From Mycobacterium parmense (GTDB taxonomy: Bacteria > Actinomycetota > Actinomycetes > Mycobacteriales > Mycobacteriaceae), in NCBI RefSeq assembly GCF_010730575.1, contig NZ_AP022614.1:806001-870000 (forward strand): a stretch of DNA of 64,000 nucleotides, given 5' to 3'. Below, piece by piece: positions 36,803 through 45,038 of this stretch; positions within the stretch are counted from its first letter, which is position 1, and each line of letters opens with the position of its first letter. A program made the position numbers and the translations under genes. A model generated the notes under the pieces. It had not been told where the DNA came from. It was given only the letters and a program-made list of their open reading frames with translations, and ran no database searches.

Positions 36803-37542
36803 GACGAGTGCAACCCGCACTCGGTCTTGTTGCGGCCCGCCCAGCGCCCGCTGCGCGGGTCCTCGCCGGGAGCCGGCTTCCTGGTGCAGGGGGCGCAGCC
36901 GATCGACGGGTAGCCCTCCTCGACCAGCGGATTGACCAGTACGCCGTTCTTCTGGATGTAGTCGTCGACGTCCTCGTCGGTCCACGCCACGATCGGGTTG
37001 ACCTTGACCAGCCCGAACGACTCGTCGTAGCTGATCACCGGGGCATTGGCGCGGGTCGGCGACTCCACCCGGCGCAGCCCGGTCACCCACGCCGAGTAAC
37101 CGCTCAGCGCCTTGCGCAGCGGGAGGACCTTGCGCAGCCGGCAGCACTCGTTGGGGTCGCGGGCGAACAGGTCCTTGCCCATCAGCCGGTCCTGCTCCTC
37201 CACGGTGTGCTCGGGGAGGACGTTGAGCAGGTGGATGTCATAGACGGATTCGACGGCATCGCGGGTGCCCAGCGTCTCGGCGAAGTGATAGCCGGTGTCC
37301 AGGAACACCACCGGCACGCCCGGCCGCACGTCGGCCGCCAGCGACACCGTCAGCGCCTCCTGCATGTTGCAGGCCACCACCCAGCCGCAGGTCGCCCAGT
37401 CGCGCGGACCCTTCGGCCCGCCGAAATGCTCGTCGGCCCACCGCAGGATGTCTTTGGCGTCGGCGCCCTCCATTTCGGCCGCGCCGCGCTCGGCCAGCTC
37501 CCGCAGCCGCTCCTCGGTGAATTCGGTTACCACTTCGCTCAT
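36799..37542 (-). CDS. cysH: Adenylylsulfate (APS) reductase
   Basis: The 247-residue protein has the [4Fe-4S] Cys pairs of APS reductases: C133-C134 (ECCRLRK) and C216/C219 (GCAPC), with the catalytic Cys242 near the C-terminus (ECGLH). The iron-sulfur Cys mark it as an APS rather than a PAPS enzyme. It reduces APS to sulfite and AMP, taking electrons from thioredoxin. Sulfite then goes to SirA. It is the middle gene of the sirA-cysH-che1 operon. Confidence 0.92.
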   Translation of the reverse strand: MSEVVTEFTEERLRELAERGAAEMEGADAKDILRWADEHFGGPKGPRDWATCGWVVACNMQEALTVSLAADVRPGVPVVFLDTGYHFAETLGTRDAVESVYDIHLLNVLPEHTVEEQDRLMGKDLFARDPNECCRLRKVLPLRKALSGYSAWVTGLRRVESPTRANAPVISYDESFGLVKVNPIVAWTDEDVDDYIQKNGVLVNPLVEEGYPSIGCAPCTRKPAPGEDPRSGRWAGRNKTECGLHSS

Positions 37543-37596
37543 GTCGTCGCCCCCGGTTCCGTACGTCTGCGCTCTCTTCGGTCGTGTCGGGCGGTC

Positions 37597-39264
37597 CTAG
37601 CGCAGGTCGTCCTCTTCGGCGCGCAGCGCCCAGTTGGCAAAACGCTCGCCGTCCTGCCGTTGGTCGAGGAATTTGCGGGTCACCCGGTCGATGTAGTCGC
37701 CGAGCTCGGCGCTGGTGACCTTGTGCTGGCGCAGTTTCCGGCCGAATCCGCTCTCCTCGCCGAGGCCGCCGCCGAGGTGGACCTGGAAGCCCTCGACCGA
37801 GGTGCCGTCGCCGTTGTCGATCCACTGGCCCTTGAACCCGATGTCGGCCACCTGGATTCGGGCGCACGAGTTCGGGCAACCGTTGAGGTGCACGGTGATC
37901 GGCACGTCGAGCTTGGGGTTGACGTCGGCCAGCCGCTCCTCCAGCTCGGGCACCAAAGTCTGTGCGCGGACCCGGGTTTCGGCGAACGACAGCTTGCAGA
38001 ACTCGATGCCCGTGCAGCCCATCGTGCTCTTGCGCCAGTTCGACGGGTTCGACGGCAGGCCCAGCTTGTCCAGCTCGGCGACCAGGAAGTCGACCTTGTC
38101 GTCAGGCACGTCGAGGATGATCAGCTTCTGGAACGGGCTGAACCGGGCCCGGTCGGAGCCGACCTGCTCCATCAGGTCGGCCACGGCCTGCAGGGTGGTG
38201 CCCGAGACGCGTCCCGCGATGGCCGCGACGCCGACGGCATTCTTGCCGTTCTTGATCTTCTGCACGCCGACGTGGTCGATCGGGTGCTTGGCCGGCGTGG
38301 GGGCCGGGCCGTCGATCATCTTGCGGCCGAGGTACTCGGTCTCCATGACCTCGCGGAATTTCTCGACCCCCCAGTCCTTGACCAGGAACTTGATCCGCGC
38401 CTTGGCCCGCAGCCGTCGGTAGCCGTAGTCGCGGAAGACCTTGGTGACCGCCTCCCATACGTCGGGCACCTCGTCGAGCGGCACCCACACGCCGACCCGT
38501 TGAGCCATCATCGGGTTGGTCGACAGCCCGCCGCCGACCCACAGGTCCATGCCGGGGCCGTGCTCGGGGTGGTTGACGCCGATGAACGCGACGTCGTGGG
38601 TCTCGTGGGAGACGTCCTGCAGGCCCGAGATCGCGGTCTTGTACTTGCGTGGAAGGTTGGCGTAGTCGGGATTGCCCAGGAAGCGGCGGATGATCTCGTC
38701 GATCGCCGGCGAGGGGTCGAGCACCTCCTCGAGCGAGTCGCCGGCCAGCGGGCTGCCGTGGATGCCGCGGGGGCAGTCACCACAGGCCTCGATGCTCGAC
38801 AGGCCGACGGATTCCAGCCGGCGCCAGACCTCCGGAATGTCCTCGATCTTGAGCCAGTGGAACTGCACGTTCTCCCGGTCGCCGATGTCGGCGGTGTCAC
38901 GGCCGAACTCCGACGAAACCTGGCCCAGCACGCGCACCGTCTCGGCCGACATCGGCTTGCCGTCGGAGCGCACGCGCATCATGAAGTACTTGGCTTCGAG
39001 CTTGTCGATGTTCTCGTCGCCGGTCCAGCTGCCGTCGTAGCCCTGCTCGCGCTGGGTGTAGAGACCCATCCACTTGAAACGCATCCGCAGGTCGGACTTG
39101 TCGATGCTCTCGAAGCCCTCTTTGGCGTACTTGTTGAGGATTCGGTCGCGGACGTTGAGCGGCCCGTCGTCGTGCTTGATCTGCTCGGTGTCGTTGAGCG
39201 GTTCGCGATTTCCCAGCGCCCACTGGCCCTCGTTACGAGTCTTGGCGGGACGTGCTGTGGTCAT
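37597..39264 (-). CDS. sirA: Ferredoxin-dependent sulfite reductase
   Basis: The 555-residue sirohaem/[4Fe-4S] enzyme has the cluster Cys 417, 423 (GCTGIEFC), 463 and 467 (NGCPNSC). Tyr69 and Cys161 correspond to the Tyr-Cys covalent pair near the active site known in M. tuberculosis NirA/SirA, which marks it as a sulfite rather than nitrite reductase. It makes sulfide from sulfite with six electrons from ferredoxin. The ATG at 39264 has GGAG upstream; the frame stays open more than 300 bases further, but that part is Pro/Arg-rich and not family-like. Confidence 0.93.
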   Translation of the reverse strand: MTTARPAKTRNEGQWALGNREPLNDTEQIKHDDGPLNVRDRILNKYAKEGFESIDKSDLRMRFKWMGLYTQREQGYDGSWTGDENIDKLEAKYFMMRVRSDGKPMSAETVRVLGQVSSEFGRDTADIGDRENVQFHWLKIEDIPEVWRRLESVGLSSIEACGDCPRGIHGSPLAGDSLEEVLDPSPAIDEIIRRFLGNPDYANLPRKYKTAISGLQDVSHETHDVAFIGVNHPEHGPGMDLWVGGGLSTNPMMAQRVGVWVPLDEVPDVWEAVTKVFRDYGYRRLRAKARIKFLVKDWGVEKFREVMETEYLGRKMIDGPAPTPAKHPIDHVGVQKIKNGKNAVGVAAIAGRVSGTTLQAVADLMEQVGSDRARFSPFQKLIILDVPDDKVDFLVAELDKLGLPSNPSNWRKSTMGCTGIEFCKLSFAETRVRAQTLVPELEERLADVNPKLDVPITVHLNGCPNSCARIQVADIGFKGQWIDNGDGTSVEGFQVHLGGGLGEESGFGRKLRQHKVTSAELGDYIDRVTRKFLDQRQDGERFANWALRAEEDDLR

Positions 39265-39760
39265 GTGGAGTTCTCCTTCGCGAACGATGCCGGCCTGGCA
39301 TGCCGGCCTTCGTGGCTGTGGCGGCCGAGGCTCGACGGCGCGGCCTCGGCGCTTCTGGGCTGGGCTGCCGGGCCGCGACATCGGCGGTGCTGTTTTCTTA
39401 GTCGGAGGCTCCCGTGGGTACGCCATTGGACCCACGGGCCATGACTTCATAGTGCATTGCCCACATCGACAGTAGTAGAGGTGTAGATGTTGTGAGGACA
39501 CAACGCATGGTTGTGTGTGCCGCTTCACTTCTAAAAGCCCAGTACGACAGTAAGATTGCCACTTATCCAAGTTGGGTAATCCTGGGTTGTTTAGCAAACA
39601 TCACTGGTCCGGCTATGTGAGATGCGCTGTGCGGCAGAGTTTCTCGAAGGGCGCTGCTCAAGAAGCGCTGCGTCGTAACGCGGGTCGCGCCGGCGTTCAC
39701 ATGGAACGGCCAGCGACAAGCAGTAGGGTGACCCCCGTCGACACTGGCTGAAAGGTTTCT
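39265..39760. other. Long divergent gap between sirA and trxB
   Basis: This 496-base gap has the promoters of the sirA operon and trxB. It holds a TTGTG-N4-CACAA box at 39490-39503, a nearby TTGTGTGTG, and TGTTT-AGC-AAACA at 39588-39600. On the minus strand a 36-codon frame (ATG 39508 to TAA 39398) starts inside the box; it has one Cys and no clear ribosome site, so I do not call it a gene. No riboswitch or transcription terminator is evident by eye. Confidence 0.6.
39490..39503. promoter_or_regulatory. LysR-type box upstream of the sirA operon
   Basis: TTGTG-AGGA-CACAA has the same arms and spacing as the box at 35084-35097. It is 226 bases upstream of the sirA start. The match of both arms between two separated divergent gaps supports a shared regulator, most simply the LysR protein encoded at 35140. 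Confidence 0.6.
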
Positions 39761-40768
39761 ATGTCCACCGACACCGTCCACGATGTGATTGTTATTGGTT
39801 CGGGTCCTGCGGGCTATACCGCGGCGTTGTATGCCGCGCGGGCGCAGTTGGCGCCGGTGGTGTTTGAGGGGACCGCGTTTGGTGGGGCGTTGATGACGAC
39901 CACTGAGGTGGAGAATTATCCGGGTTTTCGGGACGGGATCACCGGTCCGGAGTTGATGGATCAGATGCGTGAGCAGGCGTTGCGGTTTGGTGCCGATTTG
40001 CGGATGGAAGACGTCGAGGCGGTGTCGTTGCAGGGGCCGGTGAAGTCGGTGACGGCGGAGGGCCGCACGTATCGGGCGCGGTCGGTGATTTTGGCGATGG
40101 GCGCGGCGGCGCGGTATCTGGGGGTGCCCGGGGAGCAGGAGTTGCTGGGCCGGGGGGTGTCGTCGTGTGCGACCTGTGACGGGTTTTTCTTCCGGGATCA
40201 CGACATCGCGGTGATCGGTGGGGGGGATTCGGCGATGGAGGAGGCCACGTTTTTGACCCGGTTTGCCCGCAGTGTGACGCTGGTGCACCGGCGTGCGGAG
40301 TTTCGGGCGTCGCGGATCATGCTGGAGCGGGCGCGTGCCAACGACAAGATCACGATCTTGACCAACAAGGAAGTGCTGGCGGTCGAGGGTAGCGAGACGG
40401 TGTCGGGTTTGCGGGTGCGCGACACCCTCACCGGGGCCGAGTCGGTGTTGGCGGTGACGGGGGTGTTCGTGGCGATCGGGCACGAGCCGCGCTCGGCGCT
40501 GGTGCGCGGGGTGGTCGACACCGACGCCGAGGGGTATGTGCTGGTGCAGGGCCGCACCACCGCGACCTCGGTCGAGGGGGTGTTCGCCGCCGGGGATCTG
40601 GTGGACCACACCTACCGCCAGGCCATCACCGCCGCGGGCAGCGGCTGCAGCGCCGCCATCGACGCCGAACGCTGGCTCGTCGAACACGGGGAGACCCCCG
40701 AGCCCGAGGAGATCGAGGTCGACGCCACCGTCACTTCGGCGGTGGGCCGGGAGTCGTTGCGCAGCTGA
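39761..40768 (+). CDS. trxB: Thioredoxin reductase
   Basis: The 335-residue flavoprotein has [10 protein letters not shown] (13-22), the redox disulfide CATC (Cys136/Cys139) and the NADPH motif [10 protein letters not shown]. It is very close to the mycobacterial TrxB that usually lies next to trxC near oriC, but no thioredoxin gene follows here. It is divergent from sirA-cysH and could supply thioredoxin electrons for CysH. Its 5' half uses many T-ending codons (ggt, gtt, ttt, tat), unlike neighbouring genes; codon use becomes GC-ending toward the 3' end, suggesting mosaic origin. Confidence 0.9.
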   Translation: MSTDTVHDVIVIGSGPAGYTAALYAARAQLAPVVFEGTAFGGALMTTTEVENYPGFRDGITGPELMDQMREQALRFGADLRMEDVEAVSLQGPVKSVTAEGRTYRARSVILAMGAAARYLGVPGEQELLGRGVSSCATCDGFFFRDHDIAVIGGGDSAMEEATFLTRFARSVTLVHRRAEFRASRIMLERARANDKITILTNKEVLAVEGSETVSGLRVRDTLTGAESVLAVTGVFVAIGHEPRSALVRGVVDTDAEGYVLVQGRTTATSVEGVFAAGDLVDHTYRQAITAAGSGCSAAIDAERWLVEHGETPEPEEIEVDATVTSAVGRESLRS

Positions 40769-40999
40769 GTGTTTTGTCCGTGGCCGGGCTTCTGGGCCGG
40801 CCGGGGCGCTGAAACGCCGCGAGAGTCAACAAATTTGATTTATGGAGCGAGAATCCTCCTGAATCGACGCTGATTTCGCAAGGGCAGAGGCGCCTATTAG
40901 CCAAATTCACTGCCGATTCACAGCTACTCGTCGGTTACTTGGCAGCTTTCCTGCCTACCGTCAGCGGCGGCGCTTCTGCTGACGGGATCGAGGTTGTGA

Positions 41000-42415
41000 A
41001 TGAGCCGCGCGCAACGCATTTCGAATTGGGATCCCGAGGACGCCGCGGCGTGGGATGCCGGCAACAAGAAGATCGCCCGGCGCAACCTCATCTGGTCTGT
41101 GTTCGCCATGCACGTCGGCTATTCGGTCTGGTCGATCTGGTCGGTGCTCGTGTTGTTCATGCCCCGGTCCGTGTACGGGCTCTCACCGGCCGACAAGCTT
41201 CTGCTGGGTGCCACCGCGACCCTGGTCGGCGGCTGCCTGCGGATCCCGTACGCGGTGGCGGTGGCCAAGTTCGGCGGCCGCAATTGGATGGTGTTCTCCT
41301 CGGCGGTGCTGCTGATCCCGACAGTCGGCACCATCCTGCTGCTGGCCAACCCCGGACAGCCGTTGTGGATGTATGTGGTGTGCGCGGCGCTGACCGGCAT
41401 GGGCGGCGGCAATTTCTCCGCCGCGATCGCCAACGTCAACGTCTTCTACCCGCAGCGGCGCAAGGGTGTGGCGCTGGGTATTGCCGGTGGCGGTGGCAAC
41501 CTCGGGGTGCCGGTGATCCAGATCGTGGGGCTGATAGTGCTGGCGAGCGCCGGCAACCGGCAACCGTACTGGGTCTGCGCGATTTACCTGGTTCTGCTGT
41601 CGCTGGCCGCGCTCGCGTCGGCGCTGTTCCTGGACAACGTGGAGCTGCCCCGCGGCGAGCACAAACCCATGCGGTCCGCTCTGGTCCAGCGCGACACCTG
41701 GATTCTCGCGATGCTCTATGTCGCGACTTACGGTTCGTTCATCGGGTTTTCGTTCGCCTTCGGCCAGGTGCTGCAGATGGATTACCTGGCCACCGGACAG
41801 ACCACCTTGCAGGCGTCGTTGCACGCCGCCCAGGTCGCGTTTCTCGGGCCACTGCTCGCGTCGCTGTCCCGAATGTATGGGGGCAGGCTTTCTGACCGCC
41901 TCGGCGGCGGCACCGTCACCCTGGGCGTGCTGTTGAGCATGATCGTCGCGGTGAGCGCCCTGATTGTGGTGAGCGTCCGCGCCGACGAGCGCTCCGGGCA
42001 GTTGAGCACAGCCATCATGACCGGCTACATCATCGGTTTCATGGCCCTTTTCGTGTTGTGCGGGGTGGGCAACGGGGCGGTGTACAAGATGATCCCGGCC
42101 GTGTTCGAGGCGCGCAGCCGCCGGACGGGTCTGGTCGAAACCGAACGCCGGCACTGGGCTCGCGCCATGTCCGGCGTCGTGATCGGGATCGTCGCCGCGA
42201 TCGGCACGCTCGGCGGTGTGGTGATCAATATGACGCTGCGACAGTCCTATCTGAGCACCGGCTCGGAGACGACGGCGTTCTGCGTCTTCCTGCTGTGCTA
42301 CCTCGTCGGGTCGGTGCTGACGTGGTGGATGTACGTGCGCCGCTCTTCGGATGTCAGGCAGACCGTGGTGACCGCCCCTGCTGCCCCTGACTTGTCCGAG
42401 TTCTCGCTGCGCTAG
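41000..42415 (+). CDS. narK: NarK-type nitrate/nitrite transporter (MFS)
   Basis: The 471-residue protein has about 12 membrane helices and the NNP-family nitrate signature: GMGGGNFS near residue 135 and GIAGGGGNLG near residue 165. A cytoplasmic N-terminal tail (WDPEDAAAWDAGNKKIARRN) is typical of mycobacterial NarK/NarU. It should import nitrate or export nitrite across the inner membrane. No nitrate reductase gene is adjacent; its neighbour sirA is a sulfite reductase often mislabelled as nitrite reductase. The 231 bases between trxB and this gene hold no clear site. Confidence 0.85.
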   Translation: MSRAQRISNWDPEDAAAWDAGNKKIARRNLIWSVFAMHVGYSVWSIWSVLVLFMPRSVYGLSPADKLLLGATATLVGGCLRIPYAVAVAKFGGRNWMVFSSAVLLIPTVGTILLLANPGQPLWMYVVCAALTGMGGGNFSAAIANVNVFYPQRRKGVALGIAGGGGNLGVPVIQIVGLIVLASAGNRQPYWVCAIYLVLLSLAALASALFLDNVELPRGEHKPMRSALVQRDTWILAMLYVATYGSFIGFSFAFGQVLQMDYLATGQTTLQASLHAAQVAFLGPLLASLSRMYGGRLSDRLGGGTVTLGVLLSMIVAVSALIVVSVRADERSGQLSTAIMTGYIIGFMALFVLCGVGNGAVYKMIPAVFEARSRRTGLVETERRHWARAMSGVVIGIVAAIGTLGGVVINMTLRQSYLSTGSETTAFCVFLLCYLVGSVLTWWMYVRRSSDVRQTVVTAPAAPDLSEFSLR

Positions 42416-42489
42416 GGCTGATGCCGGGCGCATTCCGGCCCCTCGGGGTGGCGGGACTATTTCGTGCCCGCCTCATCGCGACAACTGCG

Positions 42490-43503
42490 TCAGCGCTGCA
42501 ATTGGCGCGCGACTTCTCCGTAGCGCTCGAAGCGCTCGTCATCACCCACGACGCTGTAGAGGGCGATCCGGGTGGCCACGCCCTCGTACTTCTTGGCCAA
42601 CGCGTCGGCCAGCCCGTCCCAGGTGGATTCGGTGGCGAACGTCGCGATGTGGTCGTCGCTGACCTGGGCGGCCATGCCCTTGAAGTCGCCGGCCTTCTGC
42701 TTCTCGCGGATGCGTGCGGTGGTGCCCTCGAAGCCGGCCTCGTCCCAGATGAACGCGTAGTTGGGGGTGCTGCCGTAGAACGCCATGCTGGCCCGCACCG
42801 ACTCCCGTTGCGCGGCGCGCTCCCGGTCGGTGTCGCCGACGATCGTGAGCACCGGCACGATCACGGCGACGTCCCCGGGTGAGCGGCCCGCCTTGTGTGC
42901 GCCTTCGGCGACGTTCGGCACGACGTGCCGCGTGATGTAGCCCGGCTCGCCGATCGGGTGCACGTGTACGCCGTCGGCCACCTCGCCCGCCATGCGCAGC
43001 ATCCACGGATTGACCGCGGCGACATCGACTTTCGGGTCGGGCGCGTCGATGGGGCCGGGGCTCCACTGCGGGGTGATGAAGTCCATGTCGTAGAAGTCGC
43101 CGTGGTGGTCGAGCTTCCCCGACCGGAATGCCGAGAAACATGCCTTCACCGCGCGCACGTAGTCGCGCAACCGGGGGCCGGGGCGTTCGAAGGGCATGCC
43201 GTAGCGGCGCACGACGTGCGTGCGCACCTGGGTGCCCAGGCCCAGCCGAAACTTACCGCCGGTGGCCTCCTGCAGCTCCCACGCCGCGGCCGCGGTGACG
43301 AACGGGCTGCGCGGGAAGGCGACCGCGACGCCGGTGGACAGCTCGAGGCCGGGAGCGGCCTGCGAGGCCACGGCGGCGTTGAGGTAGGCGGTGCGGCCGG
43401 TCTCGGTGAACAGCACCCCGGAGAACCCGGCGGCCTGGGTGCGCCGGGCCAGGTTGCCGACCTGGGTCAGGGGCTGGGGAACCGTCATCACGTCTACGTG
43501 CAC
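42490..43503 (-). CDS. F420-dependent LLM-class oxidoreductase (TIGR03617-like)
   Basis: The 337-residue TIM-barrel protein belongs to the luciferase-like family: N-terminal VMTVPQPL, FTETGRTAYLN, and FRLGLGTQVRTHVVRRYGMPFERPGPRLRDYV. The last is typical of mycobacterial F420-dependent enzymes. It would use reduced F420 for hydride transfer on an unknown substrate. It lies 4 bases after the GlcD-type oxidase gene on the same strand, so the two are probably cotranscribed. The start is GTG. Confidence 0.82.
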   Translation of the reverse strand: MHVDVMTVPQPLTQVGNLARRTQAAGFSGVLFTETGRTAYLNAAVASQAAPGLELSTGVAVAFPRSPFVTAAAAWELQEATGGKFRLGLGTQVRTHVVRRYGMPFERPGPRLRDYVRAVKACFSAFRSGKLDHHGDFYDMDFITPQWSPGPIDAPDPKVDVAAVNPWMLRMAGEVADGVHVHPIGEPGYITRHVVPNVAEGAHKAGRSPGDVAVIVPVLTIVGDTDRERAAQRESVRASMAFYGSTPNYAFIWDEAGFEGTTARIREKQKAGDFKGMAAQVSDDHIATFATESTWDGLADALAKKYEGVATRIALYSVVGDDERFERYGEVARQLQR

Positions 43504-43507
43504 GGGC

Positions 43508-44890
43508 TCATTCTGCCGTTGCGAGGATGACGTCGGGATTGAGGATGCCCGCCGGGTCGAAGCTGTGCTTGATGCGGCGCATCAGAGCGACCTTGGCCGG
43601 GTCTTCGAGTTCGAGGAAGTACGGCGTCTTGGCGCGGCCCAGGCCGTGCTCGCCCGAGATCGCGCCGCCCAGTTTCATTGCGAGCGCGAAGATGTCGGTC
43701 ATCAGCTGCTTGCGGGCCCGCGTGTCCTTGCAGAAGATGGCCAGGTGGACGTTGCCGTCGCCGGCGTGCCCGCAGCCCGCCGCGGCGGCACCGGCCGCCG
43801 TCGCCAGGTCGCGGGCGCCGGCGAGGAACTCCGGCATGGCGCTGCGCGGGACGACGGTGTCGATGATGTCGTCGGCGCCGATCGCCTTGGCCGTCCAGAA
43901 CGCCTTCTCGCGGGCCTCGACGAGCTTGCGCGCGGAGGAGCCTTCGAGGATGAAGGCGTCCTGTGCGCCGAGTTCGGCGACCAGTTCGCCGGCGCGCTCG
44001 ACGTCCTCGTCCAGCCGTTGCGACGTCGTGTTCTCTAGCGCCACAACGAGATACGCCTGGCAGCTGTCGCGGATCCGGTCGGGGATGCCGAGCTCCAAGT
44101 TCTGCGTGTGCACGAGCGCGGCCATGGTCACGTTGTCGATGTATTCGAGGATGTATGGCCCGAGCCCGCTGGCCACGATCTCGGGTACCGCGGTCATGAC
44201 CTGGTCGAGGTCGGCGAAGGGGGCCAGCACGGTGGCGCTGTGGTCGAGCCGGGGGTGCAGTTTGACCGTCACCTCGGTGGCCAGCGCCAGGGTGCCTTCG
44301 GACCCGACGATCAGCTGGGTCAGGTCGTAGCCGGTGGACACCTTGGCGATCCTGCCGCCGGTGCGGATGATCTCCCCGGTGGGCAGCACGGCCTGCAGTC
44401 CGAGGACGTTGTGGCGGGCGACACCGTACTTGACCGCCCTCATGCCGCCGGCGTTGGTGCCGACGTTGCCGCCGACGCTGGACGACAGCTCGCCGGGGTA
44501 GACCATGTAACGCAGGCCGGTGTCAACGGTCGCGGCGTCCAGCGCGGTCAGCGTCACGCCGGGCTGGACGACGGCGACCTGGTCGGTGGGGTCGATCTCG
44601 AGGACGGCGTTCATGCGCTCGAAGGAGAGGACGAGCCCGTCGTTGCGGGGGATCGCCGCGCCGGACAGGCCCGTGCCGGACCCGCGGGCGGTGACCGGGA
44701 TGCGGTGTTCGGTGGCGGCCTGCAGTATTCGCGAGACCTCGTCCGCCGTAGCCGGTTTGGCGACATACCGCGGTTTCTGCGGCGGTGTCGTCAGCACCTC
44801 GTCGTGGCTGTAGTCGTCGGTGACGGCGTCGCCGGTCAGCAGGTTGTGGGCGCCGACGATGTCGGCGAGTAGCGCCGCGATGTTGCTCAT
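43508..44890 (-). CDS. FAD-linked oxidase, glycolate/D-lactate dehydrogenase (GlcD) type
   Basis: The 460-residue protein has the PCMH FAD-binding motifs RGSGTGLSG and YPGELSSSVGGNVGTNAGG. The C-terminal GlcD domain has GCGHAGDGNVH and SGEHGLGR. It probably oxidises a 2-hydroxyacid such as D-lactate or glycolate to a 2-oxoacid. It corresponds to M. tuberculosis Rv2280 from memory. The F420-type oxidoreductase follows in the same unit. Confidence 0.87.
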   Translation of the reverse strand: MSNIAALLADIVGAHNLLTGDAVTDDYSHDEVLTTPPQKPRYVAKPATADEVSRILQAATEHRIPVTARGSGTGLSGAAIPRNDGLVLSFERMNAVLEIDPTDQVAVVQPGVTLTALDAATVDTGLRYMVYPGELSSSVGGNVGTNAGGMRAVKYGVARHNVLGLQAVLPTGEIIRTGGRIAKVSTGYDLTQLIVGSEGTLALATEVTVKLHPRLDHSATVLAPFADLDQVMTAVPEIVASGLGPYILEYIDNVTMAALVHTQNLELGIPDRIRDSCQAYLVVALENTTSQRLDEDVERAGELVAELGAQDAFILEGSSARKLVEAREKAFWTAKAIGADDIIDTVVPRSAMPEFLAGARDLATAAGAAAAGCGHAGDGNVHLAIFCKDTRARKQLMTDIFALAMKLGGAISGEHGLGRAKTPYFLELEDPAKVALMRRIKHSFDPAGILNPDVILATAE

Positions 44891-45038
44891 GCACGCACTC
44901 TAGGACTCTCGAGCGGAGAGGGGACGCGAGGCGCCGCCTCTCCCGGTCAGCCAGCCGACGATTGTTGTTCGTGTCGTCGTAAAGGCCGTAACTTTTCGGT
45001 CGCGGATGCTGGCGGTGTACCCGATGGGGAGGAGTGCC

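Noticed and set aside
37597..39264. Reading sirA as a nitrite reductase because of the nearby NarK gene
   Set aside because: Tyr69/Cys161 and the cysH-che1 operon fit sulfite reductase; NarK is a separate gene beyond trxB.
36808..39444. An open frame of about 878 codons opposite cysH and sirA
   Set aside because: Antisense to sirA and cysH, whose catalytic Cys and cofactor residues are all present. The translated sequence is repetitive and charge-rich with no domain.
39398..39508. Small leader ORF (36 codons) upstream of sirA, considered as a cysteine attenuator
   Set aside because: It has only one Cys, no Cys tract, no ribosome site, and no stop-overlap with sirA. The LysR-type box lies within it, so it is more likely promoter DNA.
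39265..39597. N-terminal extension of SirA (frame stays open 111 codons upstream)
   Set aside because: Pro/Arg-rich and unlike the family. The normal start (MTTARP) has a ribosome site and restores the residue numbers Tyr69/Cys161/Cys417 known for M. tuberculosis SirA.
40769..40999. Possible terminator after trxB (GGCCGG...CCGGCC)
   Set aside because: Short stem with a 9-base loop and no T-run; GC-rich sequence makes such pairs common by chance.
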